In this document: positions 18,735 to 27,403 of the stretch, piece by piece
How the letters are laid out: every line of letters begins with the position of its first letter
How positions within the stretch are numbered: the first letter of the stretch is position 1
DNA from: Phenylobacterium sp.
GTDB lineage: Bacteria > Pseudomonadota > Alphaproteobacteria > Caulobacterales > Caulobacteraceae
DNA: 64,000 nucleotides
Assembly (NCBI RefSeq): GCF_004799515.1
Contig: NZ_SSMX01000030.1
Location: 186,001 to 250,000, forward strand
Reading direction: 5' to 3'
Position numbers and translations under genes: made by a program
The notes under the pieces: model-generated
The model's input: only the letters and a program-made list of their open reading frames with translations
Told to the model about the DNA's origin: nothing
Databases searched by the model: none

Positions 18735-20419
18735 GGCTGGCCTCCCGGGGCTTGCGGACTGCTGGCGTCGGCCTGGTAGACGCGCAGGGTCATCTTCTTG
18801 CCGTCCGAATAGTCGAGGCCCTTCACCGACGCCACCACATGGGCGCTCGCGTGGTAGCCCGCCAGGGCCTGGCGGAAGGCGGCGTCCTGCCGTTGCTCGA
18901 CCACGGCGGGGCGGTGCTCGGAGATCGCCTGGGCGGCGTCCTCGGGCCCGGCGATCTCGGTGGAGGTGCCGAGCGCGAAGACCAGGCTGGGCTCGGCGTA
19001 GCCGGTGACGGTCACCGGCGCGTCGACGATCCCCTGATCCGGCAGGAGCTGGGCCTTGCCCATGGCGTTGGCGACCCGTTCGGAGAGCCAGAGCGGCAGG
19101 AGGCGCGGCGCGAGGCCGGCGGCCAGCACCGCGTGCCCGGCCAGGCCCAGGGCGACGGCGGCGGCGACCGCGCCCTCCGGTGTCCGCCGCACCAGCAGCC
19201 AACCGCCGAAGAGGCCGGCCGCGGCCAGGAACAGCGCCGCGGGGATGGCCGCGGGCAGGTCGGTGGCGTCGCCATAGGCCTTGACCAGGTAGAAGGCCGC
19301 GCCGGCCAGCAGCACGCCGAACAGCCCGGCCAGGACCGCCCCGGTCCAGCGGGTCTTCTTGCCGATCGGCTCGACCAGGGCCCCGGCGGCCAGCCAGGCG
19401 ACCGCCCCGTACATCGGCAGGGTGTAGTGGACGAGCTTGGTCGGCAGGGCCTCGAACACCAGCCAGCTCGGGACCAGCCAGGCCAGCGCGAACCGCACGC
19501 CCGGCTCGCGCCAGCGCCGCCAGGCGGTGACCGCCGCAGCCGGCAGCATCAGGGTCATGGGGAACATCAGGATGGGCGAGAGCAGGGCGTAGTAGCCGGG
19601 CGGCGCGCCGTGGGTCTCCTGGCCGCCAGCCAGCTTGGGCGCGAGGTCGCCGCCCAGGGCCGCGCTCCAGAAGCCGCCGTCGGTGGCCACGGTCACCGCC
19701 CAGGCCCAGGGCCCGCAGATGGCCACCAGCAGGATCAGGCCCCAGGCCCAGTTCAGCCGCGCAAGCCAGGCGGCCTTCCGGTCCAGCGCGATCAGCACCA
19801 GGATCGCCAGCCCCGCGACCATCGGCGCGATGGGGCCCTTGTCGAGGGTCCCCAGCGAGATCCCCAGCCAGAACAGCAGCCAGGCCCGCTTTCCGGCCGG
19901 CGGGCCGCCGTGCGACTCTGCGTAGAGCCGCCCTAACGCCGCCAGCGCCAGCGTCGTGGTCCCGCACAGCACCGCGTCGGTCTTGGCGATCAGGGCCTCG
20001 GTCGACAGCATGAAGGTCGCGCCCAGCATCGCCCCGGCCAGGAGGCCCGCGGGCCGGCCGAAGAAGGCCAGCGCGCCCCAGGCGCAGGCGGCGGCGGCCA
20101 GCATAGCGCCCATCAGGCTCGGGATGCGGTAGGCCCAGATCTGGCGGTCTTCCGGGTTGGACAGCAGGGAGACGCTGGCGGCCTGCAGCCAGTGGATGCC
20201 CACCGGCTTCTTGAAGCGCGGCTGGTCCTGGTAGCGGATCACCGTGAAGTCGCGGCTCTCCAGCATCTGGGCGGTAGCCTGGGTGAAGCGCGATTCGTCG
20301 CGGTCCAGGGGCGGCACGGCCAGCAGGCCCGGCAGGCCGGCCAGGAAGGCCACGAACGCCGCCAGCGCCGGTCCCCGCCAGCCTCGGCTCAGCCTCTGCA
20401 ATTCACCCTCTAGCGTCAT
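18731..20419 (-). CDS. PMT/ArnT-like family 39 glycosyltransferase
   Basis: This 562-residue polytopic inner-membrane protein carries the periplasmic-loop signature of lipid-linked-sugar transferases: PPLDRDESRFTQATAQM then FKKPVGIHWLQAA. Around a dozen hydrophobic helices follow and the C-terminus forms a soluble tail. Such enzymes move a sugar from a polyprenyl phosphate to lipid A or another surface acceptor. ATG 20419 is chosen because it places the catalytic Asp-Arg-Asp-Glu after the first helix; an upstream in-frame extension to 20518 would overlap the divergent glycosyltransferase promoter and has no support. Its neighbour at 20478, a polyprenyl-phosphate glycosyltransferase, is the natural donor-forming partner. 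Confidence 0.9.
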   Translation of the reverse strand: MTLEGELQRLSRGWRGPALAAFVAFLAGLPGLLAVPPLDRDESRFTQATAQMLESRDFTVIRYQDQPRFKKPVGIHWLQAASVSLLSNPEDRQIWAYRIPSLMGAMLAAAACAWGALAFFGRPAGLLAGAMLGATFMLSTEALIAKTDAVLCGTTTLALAALGRLYAESHGGPPAGKRAWLLFWLGISLGTLDKGPIAPMVAGLAILVLIALDRKAAWLARLNWAWGLILLVAICGPWAWAVTVATDGGFWSAALGGDLAPKLAGGQETHGAPPGYYALLSPILMFPMTLMLPAAAVTAWRRWREPGVRFALAWLVPSWLVFEALPTKLVHYTLPMYGAVAWLAAGALVEPIGKKTRWTGAVLAGLFGVLLAGAAFYLVKAYGDATDLPAAIPAALFLAAAGLFGGWLLVRRTPEGAVAAAVALGLAGHAVLAAGLAPRLLPLWLSERVANAMGKAQLLPDQGIVDAPVTVTGYAEPSLVFALGTSTEIAGPEDAAQAISEHRPAVVEQRQDAAFRQALAGYHASAHVVASVKGLDYSDGKKMTLRVYQADASSPQAPGGQP

Positions 20420-20477
20420 CGCGACCCTGATAGCACGATCCTTCCCAACGCCCGCTTTTCCGCTATGGGAGGCGGGA

Positions 20478-21224
20478 ATGGCAAAAGCTCCCGCCTCCGC
20501 CGCGTCAATTCCCGACATCTCCGTGGTCGTGCCGGTCTTCGACGAGGAGGGCGCGGCGCCCGCCCTGGCGCGGGAGATCGCCCAGGCGTTCCAGGGCCGC
20601 AGCTATGAGCTGATCTTCGTCGACGACGCCAGCCGCGACGGCACCCGGGCGGCGCTGAAAGCGCTCTCGGCCGAGATCCCGCAGCTTCGCGTGCTGGCGC
20701 ACCGCAAGAACTCCGGCCAGAGCCGGGCCATCCGCACGGGTATCCTAGGCGCGCGCGGCGCGGTGGTCGTGACCCTGGACGGCGACGGCCAGAACGACCC
20801 GGCCGACGGTCCGGCCCTGGTCGACGCCTTGCTGGCCGGGCCGCCGGAGCTGGCGCTGGTGGGCGGCGAACGGGTCAAGCGCCAGGACAGCCAGGCCAAA
20901 AAGATCGCCTCACGGATCGGCAACGGGGTCCGGAAACGCCTCCTGCGCGACACCGCCAACGACACCGGCTGCGGCCTGAAGGCCTTCCGCCGCGAGGCCT
21001 TCCTGCGGCTTCCCTACTTCGACCATATCCACCGCTACCTGCCGGCGCTGATGCAGCGGGAAGGCTATCTGACGGCTTTCCGGCCGGTGAACCACCGCCA
21101 CCGCCAGACCGGGGCGTCGAAGTACACCAACCTCGGCCGTCTCTGGGCCTCGCTGTCGGACCTGTTCGGGGTGATGTGGCTGCAGTCGCGGGCCCGCAAC
21201 CCGGGCGGCGTGGACGAGGCCTGA
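20478..21224 (+). CDS. Family 2 glycosyltransferase, polyprenyl-phosphate sugar synthase type
   Basis: This 248-residue GT-A enzyme resembles dolichol/undecaprenyl-phosphate mannosyl- or glucosyltransferases: ISVVVPVFDEEGAA, ELIFVDDASRDGTRAAL, and VTLDGDGQNDPAD with the donor-metal acidic residues. DTGCGLKAFRREAF and the late HRHRQTGASKYTN are typical of the family. ATG 20478 follows GGGAGGCGGG. It is divergent from the PMT-type transferase, suggesting one enzyme makes the lipid-linked sugar and the other uses it, as in ArnC/ArnT. No C-terminal membrane helices are seen. The sugar is unknown. Confidence 0.9.
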   Translation: MAKAPASAASIPDISVVVPVFDEEGAAPALAREIAQAFQGRSYELIFVDDASRDGTRAALKALSAEIPQLRVLAHRKNSGQSRAIRTGILGARGAVVVTLDGDGQNDPADGPALVDALLAGPPELALVGGERVKRQDSQAKKIASRIGNGVRKRLLRDTANDTGCGLKAFRREAFLRLPYFDHIHRYLPALMQREGYLTAFRPVNHRHRQTGASKYTNLGRLWASLSDLFGVMWLQSRARNPGGVDEA

Positions 21225-21240
21225 GCCTAAGGGCGGGCGA

Positions 21241-21309
21241 TCAGGTCAGCGCCGACAGGATCAGGGCCACGACCGTGACGTCGACGATGCGGAAGACGGC
21301 TTGCAGCAT
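21241..21309 (-). CDS. Possible 22-residue hydrophobic mini-protein
   Basis: A short open frame encodes a peptide reading MLQAVFRIVDVTVVALILSA plus two residues, which would form one membrane helix. It fills part of the 154-base gap between the glycosyltransferase and the next gene. No clear ribosome site precedes the ATG, and chance hydrophobic frames are common in such DNA. I list it because its composition differs from the Arg/Gly-rich shadow frames around it; function unknown. Confidence 0.2.
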   Translation of the reverse strand: MLQAVFRIVDVTVVALILSALT

Positions 21310-21378
21310 GAACCCGGCCCGTGATGGAAATCCCAAGGCATGGTTAAGCAAGACCGGCGCCAGCTTCGGACCGACTCC

Positions 21379-21693
21379 ATGGCCCTGTTCTTCGACGCCG
21401 ACTGGTTCGACGCCCGCCTCGGCGAGCGGGGGCTTTCGCGTGGAGTCATGGCTGCCTGCGTAGGCATGAGCGCCCAGGATCTGGCGCTGGCCTTCAAGGA
21501 CCAGAGGGAGATTTCAGCCGGGGAGGTGGCGGCTTTTGCCGAGCTGCTGGGGGCGGATCCTGCCGAGGTGGCCGCCCGCGCCGGCGTCTCGACGCCGGTC
21601 CCCGGACGCGACCCCGCGGAAGCGCGGCTGGCGGCGCTGGAACGCCGGGTGGCGGCGCTGGAGGCGGAGGTGGCGCGGCTTAAGAGAAATTAG
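21379..21693 (+). CDS. Small helix-turn-helix protein with C-terminal coiled coil
   Basis: This 104-residue protein is unnamed. Residues ~8-65 resemble a Cro/XRE-like helix-turn-helix (ARLGERGLSRGVMAACVG, ISAGEVAAFAELLGADPAEV). The end is a heptad coiled coil (EARLAALERRVAALEAEVAR). ATG 21379 is chosen over 21340 because the extra N-terminal residues are basic, poorly structured and lack a better ribosome site. Domain content suggests a small DNA-binding dimer. It ends tail-to-tail with the next gene with a four-base overlap. Confidence 0.65.
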   Translation: MALFFDADWFDARLGERGLSRGVMAACVGMSAQDLALAFKDQREISAGEVAAFAELLGADPAEVAARAGVSTPVPGRDPAEARLAALERRVAALEAEVARLKRN

Positions 21694-22025
21694 ACGTCGG
21701 TCTTGGCGGCGCGGCCCTTGGGCGTGCGGCGGTCCTTGGAGCCGGACCATTCGGTCTTGTTGTAGGTGACCTTGGCCTGGTCGATCACCGAAGCGCCGGC
21801 CCGTAGGCCGCGGCGTTCGCCGATCAGCTGGGCCTCGATGGCCGCGGCGCTGGCCACCGGGGTCTTGGGCGGGATGGTGCGGGCCGGCGAGACCGGCACG
21901 GGCAGGTGGGCGGGCTCGGCGGCTTCGACGCCTTCATCCTCGTCGTCCGCCGGCGCCGCGCGGTCGACCTTGCTCGTCTTGCGGACGGGCGGCGATCTGC
22001 GGGGCGGCTCGATCGAGGAGGTCAT
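21690..22025 (-). CDS. Hypothetical basic/acidic low-complexity protein
   Basis: This 111-residue protein has no family I recognise. The first 60 residues are charged and Pro/Ala-rich (DRAAPADDEDEGVEAAEPAH), likely disordered. The C-terminal part is more ordered (AIEAQLIGERRGLRAGASVI, KVTYNKTEWSG) and ends with a Lys/Arg tail. It lies 34 bases downstream of phaR on the same strand, so co-transcription is likely. No signal peptide or membrane helix. Confidence 0.6.
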   Translation of the reverse strand: MTSSIEPPRRSPPVRKTSKVDRAAPADDEDEGVEAAEPAHLPVPVSPARTIPPKTPVASAAAIEAQLIGERRGLRAGASVIDQAKVTYNKTEWSGSKDRRTPKGRAAKTDV

Positions 22026-22058
22026 GACGGACAGACGACTCGCAAGTTCCGCGCCAGC

Positions 22059-22700
22059 CTAGCGCTTGCCGGCCAGTTTCTCGATCTGAGCCTGCATATC
22101 TTCCATCTGCTTGCGCAGCGCGACGAGGGCCTCGTCCGAGGCGGCGGCGGCCGCGGCGGGCGGCGGCGGCTCGGCCTTCGGCGGCGGCTCCTCGGCCTTG
22201 GCGGGGGCGTAGGCGAAGGGCGAGAACATCTTCATCGCCCGGTCGAAGAGGGCGAGGTTCTGGCGCACCTGCTCGTCGAAGACGCCCACGCCCGGCGTGT
22301 GGCCGAGCGCGGAGAACTGCTTGCGCATCCGCTCCTGCTGCTCGGTGAAGCTGGCCAGCGACAGTTCCAGGTAGGACGGCAGGAAGGCCTGCATGGAGTT
22401 GCCGTAGAAGCCGATCAACTGGCGCAGGAACTGGATCGGCAGGAGGCTCTGCCCCTGGCTCTCTTCCTCGAAGATGATCTGGGTCAGGACCGAGCGGGTG
22501 ATGTCCTCGTTGGTCTTGGCGTCATAGACCACGAAATCGACGTTGCGCTTCACCATCTCGGCGAGGTGCTCGAGCGTCACGTAGCTGGAGGAGGCGGTGT
22601 TGTAGAGTCGCCGGTTGGCGTACTTCTTGATGACGACGCGCTCGCCCGGCGTGGCGCTGCTCTGGGCGCTGCCCGGGGGGCTACTTTGGGTGTCGGCCAT
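22059..22700 (-). CDS. phaR: Polyhydroxyalkanoate synthesis regulator PhaR
   Basis: This 213-residue repressor senses polyhydroxybutyrate granules and controls phasin and PHB genes. The N-terminal DNA/PHB-binding domain is clear (VVIKKYANRRLYNTASSSYV, ending VLTQIIFEEE). The second conserved block LLPIQFLRQLIGFYGNSMQ and LPSYLELSLASFTEQQERM follows. The C-terminus is a Pro/Ala linker and a short coiled coil (ALRKQMEDMQAQIEKLAG). ATG 22700 is the first Met before the conserved domain. It is divergent from phaA-phaB across 180 bases containing inverted repeats. Confidence 0.95.
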   Translation of the reverse strand: MADTQSSPPGSAQSSATPGERVVIKKYANRRLYNTASSSYVTLEHLAEMVKRNVDFVVYDAKTNEDITRSVLTQIIFEEESQGQSLLPIQFLRQLIGFYGNSMQAFLPSYLELSLASFTEQQERMRKQFSALGHTPGVGVFDEQVRQNLALFDRAMKMFSPFAYAPAKAEEPPPKAEPPPPAAAAAASDEALVALRKQMEDMQAQIEKLAGKR

Positions 22701-22728
22701 CCCTGATCCTTGTTGACGGAGCCCGCCC

Positions 22729-22816
22729 GCAAGCGTTGCGAACCCCCGGTTTCGGCGCCGCAGTATCGCGGATGCGAGCCGAATGGCAATCGGCCTCCCG
22801 CGCAAGCGGGCTTGCG
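22729..22816. promoter_or_regulatory. Two GCAA...TTGC inverted repeats between phaR and phaA
   Basis: The intergenic region holds GCAAGCGTTGC (22729-22739, arms GCAA/TTGC) and CGCAAGC-GG-GCTTGCG (22801-22816, perfect 7-bp arms). They share the same half-site, GCAAGC or its close variant. PhaR proteins bind short GC-containing dyads near pha promoters, so these are candidate PhaR sites, one near each gene start. Binding is inferred. Confidence 0.4.
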
Positions 22817-22880
22817 GAAACCACACGCGCTCCCAATAGATGGGAAAGGGCCTGCTCTTACCGACCGAGGAACCCCCGCC

Positions 22881-24056
22881 ATGAGCGACATCGTCATCGT
22901 CTCCGCCGCCCGCACGCCCGTGGGCTCGTTCAACGGGGCGCTTTCCAGCCTGCCGGCCCACGAGCTGGGCAAGGTGGCCATCCAGGCGGCCATCGAGCGC
23001 GCCGGGATCACTGCCGCCGACGTGGACGAGGTGGTGCTGGGCCAGGTGCTGCAGGCCGCCGCGGGCCAGGGCCCGGCCCGGCAGGCCAGCGTCAACGCCG
23101 GCATCCCGGTGGAAAGCCCGGCCTGGAGCCTGAACCAGCTCTGCGGCTCGGGCCTGCGGGCGGTTGCGCTCGGCGCCCAGCAGATCCTCGACGGCTCGGC
23201 CGAGATCGTCATCGCCGGCGGCCAGGAGAGCATGAGCCAGGCGCCGCACGCCCAGAACCTGCGGACCGGCCAGAAGATGGGCGACCTCGCCTTCGTCGAC
23301 ACCATGATCAAGGACGGGCTGTGGGACGCCTTCCACGGCTACCACATGGGCCAGACGGCGGAGAACATCGCCGCGCGCTGGCAGATCACCCGCGAGGATC
23401 AGGACAAGTTCGCCGTCGGCTCGCAGAACAAGGCCGAGGCCGCCCAGAAGGCCGGCAAGTTCGCGGACGAGATCGCGCCGGTCACCGTTAAGGGCCGCAA
23501 GGGCGACACCGTCGTCGACCAGGACGAGTTCATCCGCCACGGCGTGACGCTGGAGAGCATCTCCGGACTGAAGCCTGCCTTCACCAAGGACGGCTCGGTC
23601 ACCGCCGCCAACGCCTCGGGCCTCAACGACGGGGCCGCGGCCCTGGTGCTGATGAGCGCCGACGAAGCCAGGAAGCGCGGGCTGAAGCCGCTCGCCCGCA
23701 TCGCCTCCTGGGCCCACGCGGGCGTCGATCCGGCGATCATGGGCACCGGCCCGATCCCCGCCAGCCGCAAGGCGCTGGAGAAGGCCGGCTGGTCGGTGGC
23801 CGACCTCGACCTGGTGGAATCCAACGAGGCCTTCGCGGCGCAGTCGCTCTGCGTGGTCCGCGACCTCGGGCTCGATCCGGCCAAGGTCAACGTCAACGGC
23901 GGCGCGATCGCCATCGGCCACCCGATCGGCGCGTCCGGCGCGCGGATCCTGACCACCCTGCTGCACGAGATGCAGCGCGGCGACGCCCGCAAGGGTCTCG
24001 CCACCCTTTGCGTCGGCGGCGGCATGGGCGTCGCAATGTGCGTCGAAAAGGTCTGA
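22881..24056 (+). CDS. phaA: Acetyl-CoA acetyltransferase (beta-ketothiolase)
   Basis: This 391-residue thiolase condenses two acetyl-CoA to acetoacetyl-CoA, the first step of PHB synthesis. It starts [20 protein letters not shown]; the nucleophilic Cys lies in [18 protein letters not shown]; the catalytic His is in [18 protein letters not shown]; and the second Cys is in [18 protein letters not shown] 22881 gives the standard start, with a purine-rich GAGGAA before it. phaB follows 61 bases later. The polymerase gene phaC is not in the window. Confidence 0.96.
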   Translation: MSDIVIVSAARTPVGSFNGALSSLPAHELGKVAIQAAIERAGITAADVDEVVLGQVLQAAAGQGPARQASVNAGIPVESPAWSLNQLCGSGLRAVALGAQQILDGSAEIVIAGGQESMSQAPHAQNLRTGQKMGDLAFVDTMIKDGLWDAFHGYHMGQTAENIAARWQITREDQDKFAVGSQNKAEAAQKAGKFADEIAPVTVKGRKGDTVVDQDEFIRHGVTLESISGLKPAFTKDGSVTAANASGLNDGAAALVLMSADEARKRGLKPLARIASWAHAGVDPAIMGTGPIPASRKALEKAGWSVADLDLVESNEAFAAQSLCVVRDLGLDPAKVNVNGGAIAIGHPIGASGARILTTLLHEMQRGDARKGLATLCVGGGMGVAMCVEKV

Positions 24057-24117
24057 CAGGCAGTTTAGGCGGCGAGCGCCGGATCAACCGGCGCCGCCCA
24101 CCAGGGAGACGGACAGG

Positions 24118-24843
24118 ATGGCCAGGGTTGCGCTGGTCACGGGAGGCACCCGTGGCATAGGTCGGGCGATTGTCGAGCGCCTCGTCGCCGACGGGATAAG
24201 CGTGGCCGCCGGCTACTCCGGCAACGATGAGGCGGCCGAGGCCCTGAAGCGTGAGACCGGCGCCATGGTGGTCAAGGGCAACGTCGGCCATATCGAGGAC
24301 TGCCGGCGCGCCGTCGCCACCATCGAGGCCGAGCTCGGCCCCATCGAGATCCTGGTCAACAACGCCGGCATCACCCGCGACGGCGTCTTCCACCGCATGA
24401 CGCCCGAGCAGTGGAGCGAGGTCATCCGGGTGAACATGGACTCGCTGTTCAACATGACCCGCCAGGTGATCGAAGGCATGCGCGAGCGCGAATGGGGCCG
24501 GATCGTCAACATCTCCTCGATCAACGGCCAGAAGGGCCAGATCGGCCAGACCAACTATTCCGCCGCCAAGGCCGGGATGATCGGCTTCACCAAGGCGCTG
24601 GCCCTCGAGAACGCCAAGAAGGGCGTGACGGTGAACTGCATCGCCCCGGGCTACATCGACACCGAGATGGTGCAGGCGGTGCCGGAAAAGGTGCTGGAGG
24701 GCATCATCAGCCAGATCCCGGTGGGGCGTCTGGGCCGCGGCGACGAGATCGCCGACATGGTGGCCTTCCTAGCCGGCGAGCGGGCCGGCTATGTGACCGG
24801 AACGACACTGTCGCTGAATGGCGGACAGTACCTGGTGGGCTAA
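24118..24843 (+). CDS. phaB: Acetoacetyl-CoA reductase
   Basis: This 241-residue NADPH-dependent SDR makes (R)-3-hydroxybutyryl-CoA for PHB synthesis. It has VTGGTRGIGRAIVERL at the N-terminus, NNAGITRDGVFHRM, the catalytic Ser block IVNISSINGQKGQIGQTNYS with YSAAK, and GYIDTEMVQAVPEKV. These segments are close to characterised PhaB proteins rather than the related FabG. A GGGAGA ribosome site precedes ATG 24118. Gene order phaA-phaB supports the assignment. Confidence 0.96.
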   Translation: MARVALVTGGTRGIGRAIVERLVADGISVAAGYSGNDEAAEALKRETGAMVVKGNVGHIEDCRRAVATIEAELGPIEILVNNAGITRDGVFHRMTPEQWSEVIRVNMDSLFNMTRQVIEGMREREWGRIVNISSINGQKGQIGQTNYSAAKAGMIGFTKALALENAKKGVTVNCIAPGYIDTEMVQAVPEKVLEGIISQIPVGRLGRGDEIADMVAFLAGERAGYVTGTTLSLNGGQYLVG

Positions 24844-24916
24844 GGCTGCGCCGTCTGGCGAAGGCCTCAGCCCGGTCCAAAAAGCGCCCTACTCACTCGG
24901 CATCCCCGTGGGTGTC

Positions 24917-25705
24917 ATGACGGGCAAGCCAGCGGCTTTTTCGAGGGGGCGCGCAGCGGCGGTCAGCGTGGCCACGCTTTGCGCGGCGTTAGCCACCCCG
25001 TACGTGGCGTCGGCGGGGCCCATGGAAAGCCTGCGCCAGGGCCTGTTCGGCCATCACCCGTCCGACCTGCGCCAGTTCCCCGCGCCCCCGGTGGCGCGTT
25101 ACATCTCCGAGGACGGCGACGTCTTCACCCTGGACCGAACCCAGCCCAAACCGTTGCTGAAGTTCGAGAACACGGGCGAGGTCTGGGTCCTGCAGGCGCA
25201 GCCCGCGCCGCGCGGCGACACCATCTACAAGAACGAGCTGGGCGAGCCGGTGCTGCGCGCCACGCGGCTGGGCGGGCTCACCCTCTTCAGCGAGCACCGG
25301 CCGAGCGGCGAGGCCGCAGCGCTGGCCGGCCCTGGCGCGCCGATCCACCTGACGGTCCTGGGGCCGCAGGCGCTGATCGAGAAGCTGGCCCAGGCGAGCT
25401 TCCACGTGAGCCACGCCCTGCACCACACCGTGGCCTTCGACGCCGAGGCCTCGCCCGCGTCCTCGGCCCTGATCGCCGACGCGGCCATGGTCACGACGCT
25501 CGCCATGGTGCGCAGCGCCGACAAGCCGGACGCGCAGGGGTTCTTAGGCAAGCTGCGGCGCGTCTTCCTGATCGAGGGCCGCAAGTCCTCGGCGCAATTC
25601 GACCAGGGGACGCTGAAGATCACCGTCGTCCCTGACGAGGGCATCGCCGGACGGCCGTCGTCGGAACGGATCGTGCAGGTCACCCAGAGCTTCCGGAACA
25701 ACTAG
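24917..25705 (+). CDS. Exported hypothetical protein, DUF4908-like
   Basis: This 262-residue protein has a Sec-type leader (GRAAAVSVATLCAALATPYV, cleavage after VASA) and a mature domain of about 230 residues without membrane helices. The segment ARYISEDGDVFTLDRTQ followed by KPLLKFENTGEVWVL suggests a beta-rich periplasmic protein. I associate it, without certainty, with DUF4908 proteins of Caulobacterales. ATG 24917 is chosen because it starts directly before the leader. It follows phaB by 73 bases but has no obvious link to PHB. Confidence 0.7.
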   Translation: MTGKPAAFSRGRAAAVSVATLCAALATPYVASAGPMESLRQGLFGHHPSDLRQFPAPPVARYISEDGDVFTLDRTQPKPLLKFENTGEVWVLQAQPAPRGDTIYKNELGEPVLRATRLGGLTLFSEHRPSGEAAALAGPGAPIHLTVLGPQALIEKLAQASFHVSHALHHTVAFDAEASPASSALIADAAMVTTLAMVRSADKPDAQGFLGKLRRVFLIEGRKSSAQFDQGTLKITVVPDEGIAGRPSSERIVQVTQSFRNN

Positions 25706-25733
25706 CCGCCGGAACGCCGGCCGGGACCGGACG

Positions 25734-26495
25734 TCAGCCCTTGAACACGTCCTTGGCCGCGCGCACGGCGCCGAAGGCCTTGTAGTCCGGCTCGCCGGCC
25801 ACCCCGACCCGTTCCGCCAACCTGGGCGCGCGCAGGAAGGGGTTGGTGGCCTTCTCCAGGCCGATGGAGGTGGGCACGGTGGGCTCGCCGCGTTCGCGCA
25901 GGGCGAAGATGTGGTCGGCGCGGGCCTTCAGCGCCGGATCGTCATCGACGGAAAGCGCGAAGCGGGCGTTCGAGGCGGTGTACTCGTGCGCGCAGTAGAC
26001 GGTGGTTTCGTCCGGCAGGGCGGCCAGCCGCTGCAGGCTGGTCCACATCTGCTCCGCCGTGCCCTCGAACAGCCGCCCGCAGCCCAGGGCGAACAGGGTG
26101 TCGCCCACGAAGGCGATGGCGTCTGCGGCGTCGAAATAGGCGATGTGGCCCAGCGTATGGCCGCCGGTCTCGATCACCTCGAAGCGGGTCTCGCCCAGCA
26201 TCACCACGTCGCCGCCCTTCACCTCGCGGTCGAGGGCCGAGATGCGGGTGACCTCGGCCGGGCCGACGATGGTCGCGCCGGTGGCGGCCTTGATCTCGGC
26301 GTTGCCGCCGGCGTGGTCGGGATGCCAGTGGGTGTTGAGGATCAGGTCCAGCTTCCAGCCCAGCGTATCCAGCGCCTTCAGGATGGCGCCGGCTTCCGGC
26401 GTGTCGATGCAGGCGGCTAGGCCCGTGGCCTCGTCGCGGGCCAGGAAGCCGTAGTTGTCCTCAAGGCAGGGGAACTGGTGGACGGTGAGCGGCAT
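25734..26495 (-). CDS. gloB: Hydroxyacylglutathione hydrolase (glyoxalase II)
   Basis: This 253-residue metallo-beta-lactamase-fold enzyme hydrolyses S-lactoylglutathione in methylglyoxal detoxification. The binuclear metal motif is THWHPDH; further ligands lie in GGHTLGHIAYF, FVGDTLFALGCGRLF and CAHEYTASNARFAL. The start MPLTVHQFPCLEDNYGFL is the canonical glyoxalase II start, so ATG 26495 is preferred over 26534. It is divergent from the methyltransferase at 26579, a neighbour often found with gloB in alphaproteobacteria. Confidence 0.96.
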   Translation of the reverse strand: MPLTVHQFPCLEDNYGFLARDEATGLAACIDTPEAGAILKALDTLGWKLDLILNTHWHPDHAGGNAEIKAATGATIVGPAEVTRISALDREVKGGDVVMLGETRFEVIETGGHTLGHIAYFDAADAIAFVGDTLFALGCGRLFEGTAEQMWTSLQRLAALPDETTVYCAHEYTASNARFALSVDDDPALKARADHIFALRERGEPTVPTSIGLEKATNPFLRAPRLAERVGVAGEPDYKAFGAVRAAKDVFKG

Positions 26496-26578
26496 GACGG
26501 ACTCCCACGGGGGCGGCCTTACGGGGGCGCACACGATTTAGGTTGGCGGGACGGCCACGTCGAGCATAGCGATGGAAT

Positions 26579-27403
26579 ATGCGCCGCGATGTCCTGGACC
26601 TTCGCCAGTTCTACGCCTCCGACCTGGGGCAGGCGGCGCGCGCCATGGTCGGGCGCAAGGTGATCGAGGCCTGGGGCGACGCCCGCGGCCTGGACGTGCT
26701 GGCCCTGGGCTATGCGACGCCTTTCGTCACCGAGGCGCGCCGCGCCGCGCGCCGGGTGGTGGGCGCCATGCCGGCCCAGCAGGGCGTCGAGATCTGGCCC
26801 GCCGGCGAGCGCAACCTGACCACCCTGGTGGGCGAGGACGCCCTGCCGTTCCCGAACGCCCTCTTCGACCGGATCCTGGTGGCGCACGGCATAGAGGAGA
26901 GCCCCGATCCGCTGGCCTTCCTGCGCGAGGTCTGGCGGGTGCTGGCGCCCTCGGGCCGGGTGGTGGTGGCCGTCGCCGCGCGCAACGGCCTTTGGGCAAA
27001 CTCCGAGCGGACGCCCTTCGGCCATGGCCGCCCCTACAGCCGCGGCCAGCTCGCCGAACTGTTGCGCGAGGCCGAGCTCGAGCCCTCCGGTTGGACCCGG
27101 GCGCTCTACGTGCCGCCGCTGAACTGGATGGCCGGCTGGGCCGAGGGCTTCGAGCAGACCGGCTCGCGGCTGTGGCCCGGATTCGCCGGCCTGCTCCTGA
27201 TGGAGGCGGTGAAACAGACCTTCGCGGTGAAGCCCAAGGGCCACGCCCAGCGGGTGCGCCGGCCCCGGCCCTTGCTGGCGCCGGCGCCCAGCGGGGCGCC
27301 TGTTTCCCAGGCGCCGGCCAAGCTGACGCGGGGACGCCTCTTGGAGGACGTGGGCGAAGGCCTTAGCCTTGCTCCGCAAACCAACCGAAAGGCGGCGCCA
27401 TGA
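26579..27403 (+). CDS. Methyltransferase type 11-like protein
   Basis: This 274-residue protein has a class I SAM-methyltransferase fold with a degenerate motif I (DVLALGYATPFV instead of a Gly-rich loop), a good middle (PNALFDRILVAHGIEESPDP) and LREVWRVLAPSGRVVVAVAA. The weak glycine motif means SAM binding is not assured. The C-terminal 60 residues are basic and Pro/Ala-rich. It is divergent from gloB and overlaps the P-II gene by four bases (ATGA), so it is co-translated with it. Confidence 0.8.
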   Translation: MRRDVLDLRQFYASDLGQAARAMVGRKVIEAWGDARGLDVLALGYATPFVTEARRAARRVVGAMPAQQGVEIWPAGERNLTTLVGEDALPFPNALFDRILVAHGIEESPDPLAFLREVWRVLAPSGRVVVAVAARNGLWANSERTPFGHGRPYSRGQLAELLREAELEPSGWTRALYVPPLNWMAGWAEGFEQTGSRLWPGFAGLLLMEAVKQTFAVKPKGHAQRVRRPRPLLAPAPSGAPVSQAPAKLTRGRLLEDVGEGLSLAPQTNRKAAP

